From contig NZ_OZ035533.1 in NCBI RefSeq assembly GCF_964033635.1, forward strand, positions 248,001-312,000: a stretch of 64,000 nt of DNA, written 5' to 3'. Position numbers and translations under genes: made by a program. The notes below the pieces were generated by a model. The model searched no databases, had not been told where the DNA came from, and worked only from the letters and a program-made list of their open reading frames with translations. The stretch comes from Chitinophaga sp. MM2321. Lineage in GTDB: Bacteria; Bacteroidota; Bacteroidia; Chitinophagales; Chitinophagaceae. Shown here in pieces: positions 8,716 through 17,173 of the stretch; the first letter of the stretch is position 1; each line of letters begins with the position of its first letter.

Positions 8716-8925
8716 AAGTATAGTTTTATATTGGAAGAAGGGACGGCCACCCATGTAGCAAAAGAGGTATTGAGCTACCGGGAAGCTCTGTATGATGGTT
8801 TTGAGAAAATGCGGGCGCAAAAAATTTTATTGCTCACTAACCTGATGGTTGAAATTGTTCAGATCGTCAAACAAAATAAGTCCGGTATTAGAAGCACACC
8901 GGGAACAGCATTGAAAAGTGCCATT
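8716..8925 (+). pseudogene. relic of a Fic-family AMPylase gene
   Basis: About 65 residues match the segment of Fic proteins lying between the inhibitory helix and the catalytic loop: EEGTATHVAKEVLSYREALY, GFEKMRAQKILLLTNLMVEI, KQNKSGIRSTPGTAL. The homology ends sharply about 8925 where intact proteins would continue GEVIYTPP; here the frame passes into the repeat-rich leader of the next Fic gene. The catalytic HPFxDGNGR motif is absent. This is a leftover from a deletion or recombination, and differs in sequence from the intact Fic gene next to it. Confidence 0.75.
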
Positions 8926-8941
8926 TATGGTGTCTTTAAAT

Positions 8942-9067
8942 GGAAAAAATATGCGTTTTTCTCTAAACTCCCCTTTATAATAGAAAAAAATCGGCAAAAG
9001 GATCTTCTTTTTTCTTTATGTTGGAAAAAAATCGCCGATATATCCATTTTATTGGAAAAAAATCGCT
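8942..9067 (+). repeat. four phased direct repeats, GGAAAAAAATCGC type, upstream of the Fic gene
   Basis: Copies begin at 8942 (GGAAAAAATATGCG, degenerate), 8982 (AGAAAAAAATCGGC), 9023 (GGAAAAAAATCGCC) and 9054 (GGAAAAAAATCGCT). Spacing is 40, 41 and 31 bases, close to whole turns of the helix. A weaker copy overlaps the start codon region at 9094. Likely operator sites for the winged-helix domain of the protein they precede (inference). Confidence 0.6.
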
Positions 9068-9092
9068 TATTTTGAGAATAATTGCGATTATA

Positions 9093-10619
9093 ATGGAAAA
9101 TAATATGCCTTTGCGCTTGCAGGAGATTATTTATGGTTCTTCTGATGATAAAATAAACAAGCAAATAAACCGGTGGGAAAGAGACGGAAAAATAAAGAAA
9201 ATAGCGCCCAGGATTTATACCGGTAAGTTGGATGTTGCGCCGGAAGTAATCATTCGCCGCAATATCCTTCCTATCCTTGGGCAGAATTATAAAGGTGCGG
9301 TGCTAAGCCATCGCTCCGCATTTGAATTTAAACCGACCAGTTCTGGGAGCCTGTTTCTGACTTATACGTATACAAGAAAAATTGAGCTGCCTGGTATAAC
9401 CCTGCGTATTCAGAAGGGAATGGGACCGGTTGAAGGTGATAACCGGTTTATTGGTGAACTTTTCGTCTCCCAGCAGGCGCGGGCTTTTCTGGAAAACCTA
9501 CAGGTATCCCGAAGGCCTGGTCCGGATTCCAAGACACTGAGCCGGGCAGAGTTGGAAGAAAAGCTGGAAAGCATAATACGCGTTCATGGGGAAGATGCGA
9601 TCAACCAACTCAGGGACAGCGCAAGAGAAATAGCGCCAATGCTCTTAATGACGGAGGAGTTTGAAAAGCTTAATGCTATTATTAGTTCCCTGTTAAGCAC
9701 ACATAGCTCCAAGTCACTTGTTTCAGGTGCTGCTAAGGCCAGGGCGATCGGAGTGCCTTATGACGGACCTAGAGTGGCCTTGTTTGAAGCACTTTTTGCT
9801 GCACTTCAGCAAAAGCAATTTGTAAGGAGGCCGGACCACAATACAAGCAGTCAATCTTTTGCTAATACGGCTTTTTATGAAAGCTATTTTTCCAATTATA
9901 TCGAAGGAACAATCTTTGATATCAGCGAAGCACTTCAGATCATTGAAACACAGACTCCGATTGCTGCCAGGGATGAGGATTCCCATGACATACTCGGGAC
10001 ATTTCAATTGGTATCCAATCGCACGGAAATGGAAATCACGCCGACCTCGGGTGAACATCTACTGGATATTTTACAATACAGACATAAGATATTGCTTTCT
10101 GCAAGACAAAGTAAGAATCCAGGTGTACTTAAGGACAAGGATAACTATGCCGGTAATACGAAATTTGTAGAACATCAGTTGGTAAGAGGAACCCTGCTTA
10201 AAGCCTTCGATTTCTATAAGATATTACCTGTACCATTTTCAAAGGCAATTTTTATGATGTTTATGATCAGTGAAATTCACCCTTTTTTGGACGGTAATGG
10301 TCGATTGGCAAGGGTCATGATGAATGCTGAACTGGTAAAGGCGGGAGAATCGAAAATTATCATTCCAACGGTGTACCGGGAGGACTATATAGGTGCGCTT
10401 CGTAAGTTAACACGGCAAGGTGACCCGGAAATTTATATTCGGATGATGCAACGTGCACATGATTTTAGTGAGAATATCTATGGTGACAGTAGGGAGGAAA
10501 TGCACAACTATTTGGAAAGTTGTAATGCCTTTATAGAAGATACAGAGGGAAAGGTACTTCAGTTTACGCCACGCTATCCGAAGGATGCTGCCGGTAAGCA
10601 AAGCGATGGCGGTCGTTAG
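9093..10619 (+). CDS. AbiEi-like winged-helix domain fused to a Fic AMPylase
   Basis: 508 residues from the ATG at 9093; the frame is open back to 9018, but that part is just translated repeats. Residues about 1-150 resemble the AbiEi-type antitoxin/regulator (a winged helix with ERDGKIKKIAPRIYTG, then GAVLSHRSAFEFKPTSSGS, RKIELPGITLRIQKG, SQQARAFLENL). The rest is a Fic domain with an intact catalytic loop HPFLDGNGRLAR (His about 396) and, upstream, the auto-inhibitory motif S-x-x-x-E-G (SNYIEG, about 267-272). Fic enzymes transfer AMP from ATP to target hydroxyls; the inhibitory Glu blocks this. No separate antitoxin gene is present, so regulation is probably built in: self-inhibition plus DNA binding at the upstream repeats. 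Confidence 0.88.
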   Translation: MENNMPLRLQEIIYGSSDDKINKQINRWERDGKIKKIAPRIYTGKLDVAPEVIIRRNILPILGQNYKGAVLSHRSAFEFKPTSSGSLFLTYTYTRKIELPGITLRIQKGMGPVEGDNRFIGELFVSQQARAFLENLQVSRRPGPDSKTLSRAELEEKLESIIRVHGEDAINQLRDSAREIAPMLLMTEEFEKLNAIISSLLSTHSSKSLVSGAAKARAIGVPYDGPRVALFEALFAALQQKQFVRRPDHNTSSQSFANTAFYESYFSNYIEGTIFDISEALQIIETQTPIAARDEDSHDILGTFQLVSNRTEMEITPTSGEHLLDILQYRHKILLSARQSKNPGVLKDKDNYAGNTKFVEHQLVRGTLLKAFDFYKILPVPFSKAIFMMFMISEIHPFLDGNGRLARVMMNAELVKAGESKIIIPTVYREDYIGALRKLTRQGDPEIYIRMMQRAHDFSENIYGDSREEMHNYLESCNAFIEDTEGKVLQFTPRYPKDAAGKQSDGGR

Positions 10620-10903
10620 GTTGGCGCCCAAAATAAGTTAGTCTGCAATTCTGGGATTATCATAACATGAAGAATAAATACCCTAGCCGATCGGCTGGGA
10701 TATTTATTGGGGGAAATGTCAACATTAGCATGTTAACTTTTGTTAAGGTTATGCTTAGAATCTGTCGGCTATTTAAGCGGAATAGTACTGGTAGACATAA
10801 CGTTTTACAGCGCATCAATAAATCATTGTGCCAACAAAAGATGAGATGTAGGTAGGTTATTACGAAGATCGTTTAATAAGCTTTGAGCCCTTTTGTATGC
10901 AAA
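10620..10903. other. gap between Fic gene and tRNA-Lys
   Basis: No convincing gene; a 62-codon frame at 10667-10855 has no recognisable features. It holds the near-perfect palindrome listed separately and ends at the tRNA terminator. Confidence 0.5.
10673..10708. repeat. 36-bp near-perfect palindrome
   Basis: The two 18-base halves, 10673-10690 and 10691-10708, are reverse complements with two mismatches and no loop. The core AGCCGATCGGCT is perfect. There is no T run, so it is not a typical terminator; a dimeric protein site or recombination site is possible. Confidence 0.6.
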
Positions 10904-10941
10904 TAAAAAAGGGTTCCAGCGTAAGTCTGCTGAAACCCTTT
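10904..10941 (-). terminator. terminator of the tRNA-Lys gene
   Basis: Stem from AAAGGGTTCCAGC (10908-10920) and GCTGAAACCCTTT (10929-10941), with one mismatch and an 8-base loop. On the minus strand a T run follows. It lies directly downstream of the tRNA. Confidence 0.8.
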
Positions 10942-10950
10942 ACTAGCTTG

Positions 10951-11023
<73 letters not shown>

Positions 11024-11175
11024 ATTCATTTGTTAAAAAACGTGAGCGCAAATTTAACGGATCTTCCTGAACATTTATGTACTTTATTTAATTAAATTTG
11101 GTAGAAAGCTGTAAATGTGGATAAATATCCATTATGTTGATAATGTAACCGTTAGCTCATTATAAATTTTTTTTC

Positions 11176-12354
11176 ATGCAAGAAGCGTACATAGTAGCCG
11201 GATACCGCACCGCGGTGGGTAAGTCTAAAAGGGGAGGATTTCGTTTTTACCGGCCTGACGACCTGGCTGTAGATGTGATCACCGCATTGCTCCAGTCTGT
11301 GCCACAGCTCGACCCCAAGCGGGTCGATGACCTGATCGTAGGGAATGCGGTGCCGGAAGCTGAACAGGGATTACAGATAGGCAGAATGATTTCTGTACGC
11401 GCCCTGGGCATCGATGTACCGGGCATGACGGTAAACCGTTACTGCGCATCCGGACTCGAAACGATTGCCATTGCAACCGCCAAAATCCAGACCGGAATGG
11501 CTGATTGTATTATTGCCGGAGGTACCGAGAGTATGAGCCTTGTACCTGTGGCCGGCTGGAAAACAGTACCTAATTACACCGTTGCAAGTGCTACACCTGA
11601 TTATTATATAGGAATGGGACTCACCGCTGAAGCAGTGGCCAATGAATTTAAAGTAAGCCGCCAGGACCAGGATGAGTTCTCTTTTAAATCCCATCAGAAA
11701 GCATTAAACGCTATTAAAAGCGGGTATTTCAAATCGGGAATACTACCGATCAATGTGGAAGAAGTATATGTAGATGAGAAAGGGAAGAAGCAGCAACGCA
11801 CTTTTACAGTAGATACAGATGAAGGTCCGCGTGCAGACACTTCCCTGGAAGCGTTGGCAAAACTGAAGCCGGTATTTGCCGCCGGCGGTTCTGTTACTGC
11901 CGGTAACTCATCACAAACATCTGATGGCGCCGCCTTCGTGATTGTGATGAGCGAAAGGATGGTGAAAGAGCTGGGGCTGAAGCCTATTGGCCGTTTGGTG
12001 GCATGCGTATCTGCCGGTGTGCATCCGCGCATTATGGGAGTAGGCCCTGTTGCTGCCGTGCCGAAGGTATTGCAGCGCGCAGGCAAAACACTCCAGGATA
12101 TTGACCTCGTAGAACTGAATGAAGCCTTTGCTTCACAGTCTATTGCTGTAATCCGCGAGCTGGGTATCAATCCTGATATCGTAAATATCAATGGTGGTGC
12201 TATTGCATTGGGCCATCCGTTGGGATGTACCGGCGCCAAGCTCACCGTGCAATTATTGGGTGATATGAAACGGCTGAAGAAGAAATATGGTATCGTAACA
12301 GCTTGTGTAGGCGGTGGACAAGGGATCGCAGGTATTATTGAGAATATTGAATAG
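11176..12354 (+). CDS. acetyl-CoA C-acyltransferase (thiolase)
   Basis: 392 residues, normal thiolase length. It cleaves 3-ketoacyl-CoA with CoA in the last step of beta-oxidation, or condenses acetyl-CoA in reverse. Nucleophile Cys90 lies in VNRYCASGLE. The catalytic His is in GGAIALGHPLGCTGAK and the second Cys in TACVGGGQGIAGI. GGTESMSLVP and NEAFASQ are also typical. A FadN-like multifunctional beta-oxidation enzyme starts at 61893 but is 50 kb away. The gene stands alone, downstream of the tRNA in the opposite direction, and ends in a strong terminator. Confidence 0.94.
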   Translation: MQEAYIVAGYRTAVGKSKRGGFRFYRPDDLAVDVITALLQSVPQLDPKRVDDLIVGNAVPEAEQGLQIGRMISVRALGIDVPGMTVNRYCASGLETIAIATAKIQTGMADCIIAGGTESMSLVPVAGWKTVPNYTVASATPDYYIGMGLTAEAVANEFKVSRQDQDEFSFKSHQKALNAIKSGYFKSGILPINVEEVYVDEKGKKQQRTFTVDTDEGPRADTSLEALAKLKPVFAAGGSVTAGNSSQTSDGAAFVIVMSERMVKELGLKPIGRLVACVSAGVHPRIMGVGPVAAVPKVLQRAGKTLQDIDLVELNEAFASQSIAVIRELGINPDIVNINGGAIALGHPLGCTGAKLTVQLLGDMKRLKKKYGIVTACVGGGQGIAGIIENIE

Positions 12355-12370
12355 CGATAAGTTATACATT

Positions 12371-12412
12371 GCAAAGGCCGCGGAGGATTACCTTCGCGGC
12401 CTTTGCATTTTA
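12371..12412. terminator. bidirectional terminator
   Basis: 16-bp stem with two mismatches (GCAAAGGCCGCG... at 12371 with ...CGCGGCCTTTGC ending 12406), loop ATTA, T-rich flank on the plus strand. Lies between the convergent thiolase and S24 genes. Confidence 0.85.
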
Positions 12413-12419
12413 CCGGCTG

Positions 12420-13163
12420 CTAAGGAATAGCCAGTTTATTGATCGTGTCGTCATTCTTAATAACAGATACGATCTTAAATACTTTCAGAATTTTGTCGGC
12501 ATGCAGCAACTGGTTGCCCCAATGCATATTGACAGATACCAGCATCAGCAAGCCCGGTTCGGTTGGATGTATGTGTACCTTTTTAATAGTAGCGATATCA
12601 TTTTCCGCCACCACGAGATATACATGGCCGTTTTTGATTTCTTCCCAGGATGATAATGCTTCACAGATCACATATTCACCATCACAGATTTCGGGGTACA
12701 TGCTGTCACCCAATACCTTTACACCAAAAGCACCGTGATTAAAAAAGGGAACCTGTATATGAAAAGAGGGCGTGATATGATTTTCATCCCTGATGAGGGA
12801 AACGATACCTGCAGTTACAGGGATATCATATACCGGGATGTTGCGTACTTCACCTGGTTGCAGGTCTGCAATGTGAATATGATCTAGTTGTAATAGTAAT
12901 GCGTATTGTGCGGGATCAAGCTCATGACGGCCGGTGAGAACAAGCTTCTTTTGTTTCAGTGTTAAATTCAGGTCAACACCAAAGACGGTCCTGTAGTTTT
13001 CAAAAAAGTGGTTGGTAGGGAGTCTTTCTTTTGCCTTGGTACCTTCCTTTATATCATAATTGAGGTAGGTAGTGGGCGCAATGGCTGTCATTCTTGCAAT
13101 GTCCTTCTTTCGTAAGTGTAATTTAGTTCTGATTATTGCCAAGATTTCCGTTATGGAGTCCAT
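12420..13163 (-). CDS. S24-family LexA/CI-like regulator
   Basis: 247 residues. The C-terminal half is an S24 peptidase domain: Ser154 in VKVLGDSMYPEICDGEYV and a Lys at 194/195 in ATIKKVHIHP form the usual Ser-Lys pair. A candidate self-cleavage bond is Ala118-Gly119 in IPVTAGIVSL. The N-terminal region (about 1-45, with KKDIARMTAIAPTTYLNY) looks like a helix-turn-helix but is divergent. Expected role: a repressor inactivated by RecA-stimulated self-cleavage. No phage or SOS genes are adjacent, so the regulon is unknown. Confidence 0.8.
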   Translation of the reverse strand: MDSITEILAIIRTKLHLRKKDIARMTAIAPTTYLNYDIKEGTKAKERLPTNHFFENYRTVFGVDLNLTLKQKKLVLTGRHELDPAQYALLLQLDHIHIADLQPGEVRNIPVYDIPVTAGIVSLIRDENHITPSFHIQVPFFNHGAFGVKVLGDSMYPEICDGEYVICEALSSWEEIKNGHVYLVVAENDIATIKKVHIHPTEPGLLMLVSVNMHWGNQLLHADKILKVFKIVSVIKNDDTINKLAIP

Positions 13164-13349
13164 TTACAAACAAAAGATTATACATAGTCAAATAATAAAT
13201 GTCATAAACGTGACTTGTAGCATCTTTTTTCATTACATTTGTATTGATTAAAGATTTGTCACCCGATAACAAATCTATTAATTTGATCCGGTAATTATCG
13301 TTTTGATGAAAAGATTTTTTTTGCAGAAATGTGAACAGCCATTGGCATG

Positions 13350-13374
13350 AAAAAACCCGGAGCGAAGCCCCGGG
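13350..13374 (-). terminator. compact GC-rich terminator
   Basis: On the minus strand an 8-bp stem (CCCGGGGC with GCTCCGGG) with a TTC loop is followed by six T. It sits 32 bases downstream of the stop of the 32-residue ORF at 13406-13504 and has no other gene to terminate. Confidence 0.75.
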
Positions 13375-13405
13375 GAATAGTGTGGAGGAATTGTTCAGGT
13401 AATAG

Positions 13406-13504
13406 CTAATATCTTCTGCAATAAAAATGCAACGAAAATATTTTGCCTAAACGGGCAAATAAACCGAAATCCATTTTCCGTTCTTTGCGGATGGGTAGTT
13501 TCAT
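13406..13504 (-). CDS. possible 32-residue basic small protein
   Basis: ATG at 13504, stop at 13406-13408, product starting MKLPIRKERKMDFGLFARLG and ending YCRRY. Positively charged with an amphipathic middle; no signal peptide and no known family. A TTGACA box lies upstream on this strand, and a strong terminator lies just downstream, which suggests a short transcript. Whether the transcript is translated or is a small RNA cannot be settled from sequence. Confidence 0.4.
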   Translation of the reverse strand: MKLPIRKERKMDFGLFARLGKIFSLHFYCRRY

Positions 13505-13530
13505 AAATTTGATTTTTGATCAATAAAAGG

Positions 13531-13566
13531 GGCTGTCAATGCATTCGAAGGCTGGCAGCCTTTTTA
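13531..13566 (+). terminator. plus-strand terminator without an obvious gene
   Basis: 7-bp stem GGCTGTC (13531-13537) with GGCAGCC (13554-13560), one G-T pair, followed by TTTTT. No plus-strand gene is recognised upstream. Confidence 0.65.
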
Positions 13567-13813
13567 TTAGGTTAATTAATCTTTCAAAGATAGGTTTCCT
13601 TCCGGGTTTAAACAAAAAAATGGCAACGTATATAATTGATGATCAATTAATTATCAATATGATAATTAAACTATCCTTTTGATATTTATATGTTCAAATA
13701 ACCGGATACAACCGGCTGTTTTCTTCCCCATTATAATTTATGCTGTTTGAATTAAACTTTTTATTAATTTGGCACCATAATCGGCCTTCCGCCACACTCA
13801 ACCATATCGCTTT

Positions 13814-15439
13814 ATGGATCGCAGACAATTCCTAACCTTATCGCCTGCCCGCAATACGCGGACCACTACCGCGTTTGCCCGCACTGCCACAGGCATTGCC
13901 CCATATACAGGCAGCTGGGGAACATTACAGCTGATACATCTCCTGAAACGCACCACCTTCGGTGCCACTCCTGCCAATATCAAAGCTTTCGCCGGCATGG
14001 ATATGCAACAGGTAGTAGATGCATTGCTGACCCTTCAACCAGACCCTGCTCCACCTGTTAATAACTATGGCGTTGATGAAGGCGGTGTAGCGCCCGGCGC
14101 TACATGGGTCAGAGCCAAGATGGGGGATGAAGACCTCGAAAGAAAAAGGATCGGTTCCTATAAAGCCTGGTGGACGGGACAGATGATCAACCAACAGGCA
14201 AGCATACACGAAAAAATGGTGCTCTTCTGGCACAATCATTTCGTGACCGAAACAAGCATGGTCAATGACAGCCGCTTCATCTACCAATATAATCTTACCC
14301 TGCGCAGACTGGCATTGGGCAACTTTAAAGACCTTACCAAAGCTATTACGCTGGATCCCGGCATGCTGGTATATCTCAACGGATACCTCAATTCAAAAGG
14401 CGCCGCCGATGAAAACTATGCACGTGAACTGCATGAGCTTTTTACCGTAGGAAAAGGCCCCGACTCCGCATATACCGAAGATGATGTAAGAGCCACCGCA
14501 CGTGTATTGACAGGATTCAGGGTAGACAGAGATACCATCACCAGTTACTTCAATACTACACAACACGACATTACCAATAAACAGTTCTCCGGTTTTTATT
14601 CCAATAAAGTGATTTCCGGTAAAACGGGTACTGCCGGCGCTTCTGAAATAGATGACCTGCTGAATATTATTTTTGCACAGGCAGAAGTAGCGAAATTTAT
14701 CTGCCGGAAAATATATCGCTTCTTTGTGTATTACGATATAGATCAGGCTACAGAAGATAATGTAATCCTTCCACTGGCAGAGATTTTCCGCAGCAGCGGA
14801 TATGATATTAAAATTACACTCAACGCACTTTTTACCAGCGAACACTTTTTTGATCCGCTGAATATGGCTTGCCTGATTAAAAGTCCCGCCGACTTTTGTA
14901 TTGGTCTTTGCCGCGAGTTTGGTATCACCTTTCCTACAGATTATCCCACGCAATACCAGCAATGGGGCGCGATACACAGCCGCATGGCTTCTATGTTGCA
15001 AAACCTGGGAGATCCGCCACTGGTGGCCGGATGGGAGGCTTACTACCAGGAGCCTGCCTTTCATGAACTGTGGATCAATACTGACACATTACCCAAGCGT
15101 AACCAACTAAGCGACAGCCTGATCAGCGATGGTGGATTCAGCGGGCTACGCATTGACCCCATCGCCTTTGCAGAAAAATTGTCCAATCCAGCTGATCCCG
15201 TGGCACTGGTAAATGATTCGTTGGATATCCTTTATCGTGTAGGCGTTTCCGATACCGTGAAGGAGTTTTTGAAAACCACCATCCTGCTGAGTGGTCAGAA
15301 TACGGATTCCTATTGGACCAACGCCTGGGATGCTTATAAAGCATCTCCCGGAAATGCTGCACTGAAGCAGGAAGTACACAGCCATTTACAATCGCTGTAC
15401 AAATACATTATGGATCTGTCAGAATATCAATTATCCTGA
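13814..15439 (+). CDS. DUF1800 domain protein
   Basis: 541 residues. Typical DUF1800 features: LLKRTTFGATPANIKAF near the N-terminus, EKMVLFWHNHFVTE, MLVYLNGYLNSKGAADENYARELHELFTVG, and RVLTGFRVDRDT. The start MDRRQFLTLSPARN looks like a degenerate Tat-type leader. The biochemical role is unknown. DUF1800 genes are nearly always paired with a DUF1501 gene, and one follows 18 bp downstream, so the two form an operon and probably work together outside the cytoplasm. Confidence 0.92.
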   Translation: MDRRQFLTLSPARNTRTTTAFARTATGIAPYTGSWGTLQLIHLLKRTTFGATPANIKAFAGMDMQQVVDALLTLQPDPAPPVNNYGVDEGGVAPGATWVRAKMGDEDLERKRIGSYKAWWTGQMINQQASIHEKMVLFWHNHFVTETSMVNDSRFIYQYNLTLRRLALGNFKDLTKAITLDPGMLVYLNGYLNSKGAADENYARELHELFTVGKGPDSAYTEDDVRATARVLTGFRVDRDTITSYFNTTQHDITNKQFSGFYSNKVISGKTGTAGASEIDDLLNIIFAQAEVAKFICRKIYRFFVYYDIDQATEDNVILPLAEIFRSSGYDIKITLNALFTSEHFFDPLNMACLIKSPADFCIGLCREFGITFPTDYPTQYQQWGAIHSRMASMLQNLGDPPLVAGWEAYYQEPAFHELWINTDTLPKRNQLSDSLISDGGFSGLRIDPIAFAEKLSNPADPVALVNDSLDILYRVGVSDTVKEFLKTTILLSGQNTDSYWTNAWDAYKASPGNAALKQEVHSHLQSLYKYIMDLSEYQLS

Positions 15440-15457
15440 TCGCTGAAAAACCTTTCT

Positions 15458-17041
15458 ATGAAAAGAAGAGATTTCCTGAAATATACCGCCCCAGCTGCCA
15501 TTCTGCCAACCATCATTAATGGTTTTTCTATCAAGGCTTTCGGTACCTCGCCTATGCTCGCTGCATTGGGCGGCGCCGCAGCAGATAATGATCACGTGTT
15601 GGTAATGATCCAGCTGACAGGTGGTAACGATGGTCTGAATATGGTGATCCCACTGGATGTATACGGCAAATACCAGGCTGCCCGTACCAATATTGCCATC
15701 GAAGAAGGAAAGGTACTGCGACTGGATAACTACCTCAAATCCGGTATACATCCGGCTATGAAAGGTATTCAGCAATTATACAACGAAGGAAAAGTAAGCA
15801 TTATACAAAGTGTTGGGTATCCATCTCCCAACTTCTCTCACTTCCGTGCTACTGACATATGGCTCACCGGGTCAGACTCCAACGAAGTGCTGACCAGCGG
15901 CTGGGGTGGACGTTACCTGGATGAAGAATATCCCGGACCACAGGATCAGTATCCCAATGCGGAAAATCCTGATCCGCTGGCCATACAGATAGGATCTATC
16001 GTATCGCCGGCATTCCAGGGAAAGGATGCCAGCAGAGGGATGGCGATTACCAGCGCCACCGATTTTTATAACCTGATAGACGGGGTAATAGACCCGGTAC
16101 CCAACACCAAAGCAGGAAAGGAACTGGAATATATCCGGCTGATAGCCAAACAAACCAACAGCTACGAGAAATCCATTAAAGCTGCTGCCGCAAAAGTAAT
16201 GGCGCAGGGTCCTTACCCGGCCAATAATGGCCTCGCGGATCAGCTGAAAATCGTAGCACGCCTCGTGGCCGGCGGATTAAAAACACGGCTCTACATGGTG
16301 AGTACCGGCGGTTTTGATACACATGCCAATCAAACCGATGCCGGCGATACCACGCAGGGCGGGCACGCTAAATTGCTGGGAGGTGTTTCTGATGCCATCA
16401 AAGCCTTCATGGACGACCTCAAAGGGTTGCATGCATCCCGCAGGGTAGTAGGCATGACTTTCTCTGAATTTGGACGCCGTATCAAGTCAAATTACAGTAT
16501 GGGTACCGATCATGGTGCTGCCGCGCCTATGATCGTTTTCGGCGATTATGTGATGCAGGGTGTATTGGGCAACTCGCCTACCTTACCCGATACCACTTCT
16601 GTGATAGATAATATACCCATGCAATACGATTTCCGTTCTGTATATGCCTCCATCCTGGAGCAATGGTTCTGTGTGGATCAGACGGAGCTCAATAAAATAC
16701 TGCAAAAAGATTATCAACGGTTGCCACTCATCAGCGGGGTAGCCTGCGGTGTGATCACCGGCCTGCCGGATCTGAATACAGACGATAAACATCTCATCAC
16801 CAACAGTCCCAATCCTTTCTCTAACGCTACCAGTATTACCTATATTACCGGTAACGGTAACACGATGATACAGATCTTCGATACCACAGGACGCCTGGTA
16901 AGTGTGCCGGTAAATAAAGTGCATACCGCCGGCAGCTACACTTTCACCTTCGATGCGGAATATTTACCCACCGGTATCTATTACGCCCGTTTTCAGAATG
17001 GTGCCGTACAACAGGTAAGACCTATGCTGAAAGTCAAATAA
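15458..17041 (+). CDS. DUF1501 domain protein with T9SS sorting domain
   Basis: 527 residues. The N-terminus MKRRDFLKYTAPAAILPTI is a Tat-like signal. The DUF1501 core shows MIQLTGGNDGLNMVIPLD, the Asn-Phe-Ser-His site (YPSPNFSHFRATDIW), GGFDTHANQ and TFSEFGRRIKSN, resembling the alkaline phosphatase/sulfatase fold. Residues about 445-527 form a type A T9SS C-terminal domain (NSPNPFSNATSITY, IQIFDTTGRLV, LPTGIYYARF), so the protein is likely exported to the cell surface by the PorT-containing system encoded at 36982. Partner of the preceding DUF1800 gene. Confidence 0.92.
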   Translation: MKRRDFLKYTAPAAILPTIINGFSIKAFGTSPMLAALGGAAADNDHVLVMIQLTGGNDGLNMVIPLDVYGKYQAARTNIAIEEGKVLRLDNYLKSGIHPAMKGIQQLYNEGKVSIIQSVGYPSPNFSHFRATDIWLTGSDSNEVLTSGWGGRYLDEEYPGPQDQYPNAENPDPLAIQIGSIVSPAFQGKDASRGMAITSATDFYNLIDGVIDPVPNTKAGKELEYIRLIAKQTNSYEKSIKAAAAKVMAQGPYPANNGLADQLKIVARLVAGGLKTRLYMVSTGGFDTHANQTDAGDTTQGGHAKLLGGVSDAIKAFMDDLKGLHASRRVVGMTFSEFGRRIKSNYSMGTDHGAAAPMIVFGDYVMQGVLGNSPTLPDTTSVIDNIPMQYDFRSVYASILEQWFCVDQTELNKILQKDYQRLPLISGVACGVITGLPDLNTDDKHLITNSPNPFSNATSITYITGNGNTMIQIFDTTGRLVSVPVNKVHTAGSYTFTFDAEYLPTGIYYARFQNGAVQQVRPMLKVK

Positions 17042-17139
17042 AGTGATTTAGTCATTTAACTATTTTGTTATTTAGATATTCAGTTTCAGTAGTATATCTT
17101 TTTCTGGAAACAAAATCTCAAAATATTCATGCAACACTG

Positions 17140-17168
17140 TTGCAAATAAATAAAGTTTGTTACCTTTG
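17140..17168 (+). promoter_or_regulatory. Bacteroidota-type promoter at the start of the small exported protein
   Basis: A -7 box TACCTTTG at 17161-17168 is preceded by TTGC at 17140-17143 with 17-base spacing. The -7 box ends only 5 bases before the GTG start at 17174, so the message would be leaderless or nearly so. Confidence 0.5.
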
Positions 17169-17173
17169 GGTTC

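Larger units (their letters stand above)
13164..13813. other. 650-bp gap with two opposed terminators
   Basis: Very AT-rich towards the DUF1800 gene. It contains a minus-strand small ORF (13406-13504) bracketed by a minus-strand terminator (13350-13374) and a plus-strand terminator (13531-13566), all listed separately. Nothing else was recognised. Confidence 0.5.

Noticed and set aside
8942..9067. CRISPR array
   Set aside because: Four repeats only, 13-14 bases, with spacing that varies and no cas genes; operator-like repeats fit better.
10667..10855. 62-codon frame between Fic gene and tRNA
   Set aside because: No domain, no signal, no start context; it begins inside the palindrome region and has basic random composition.
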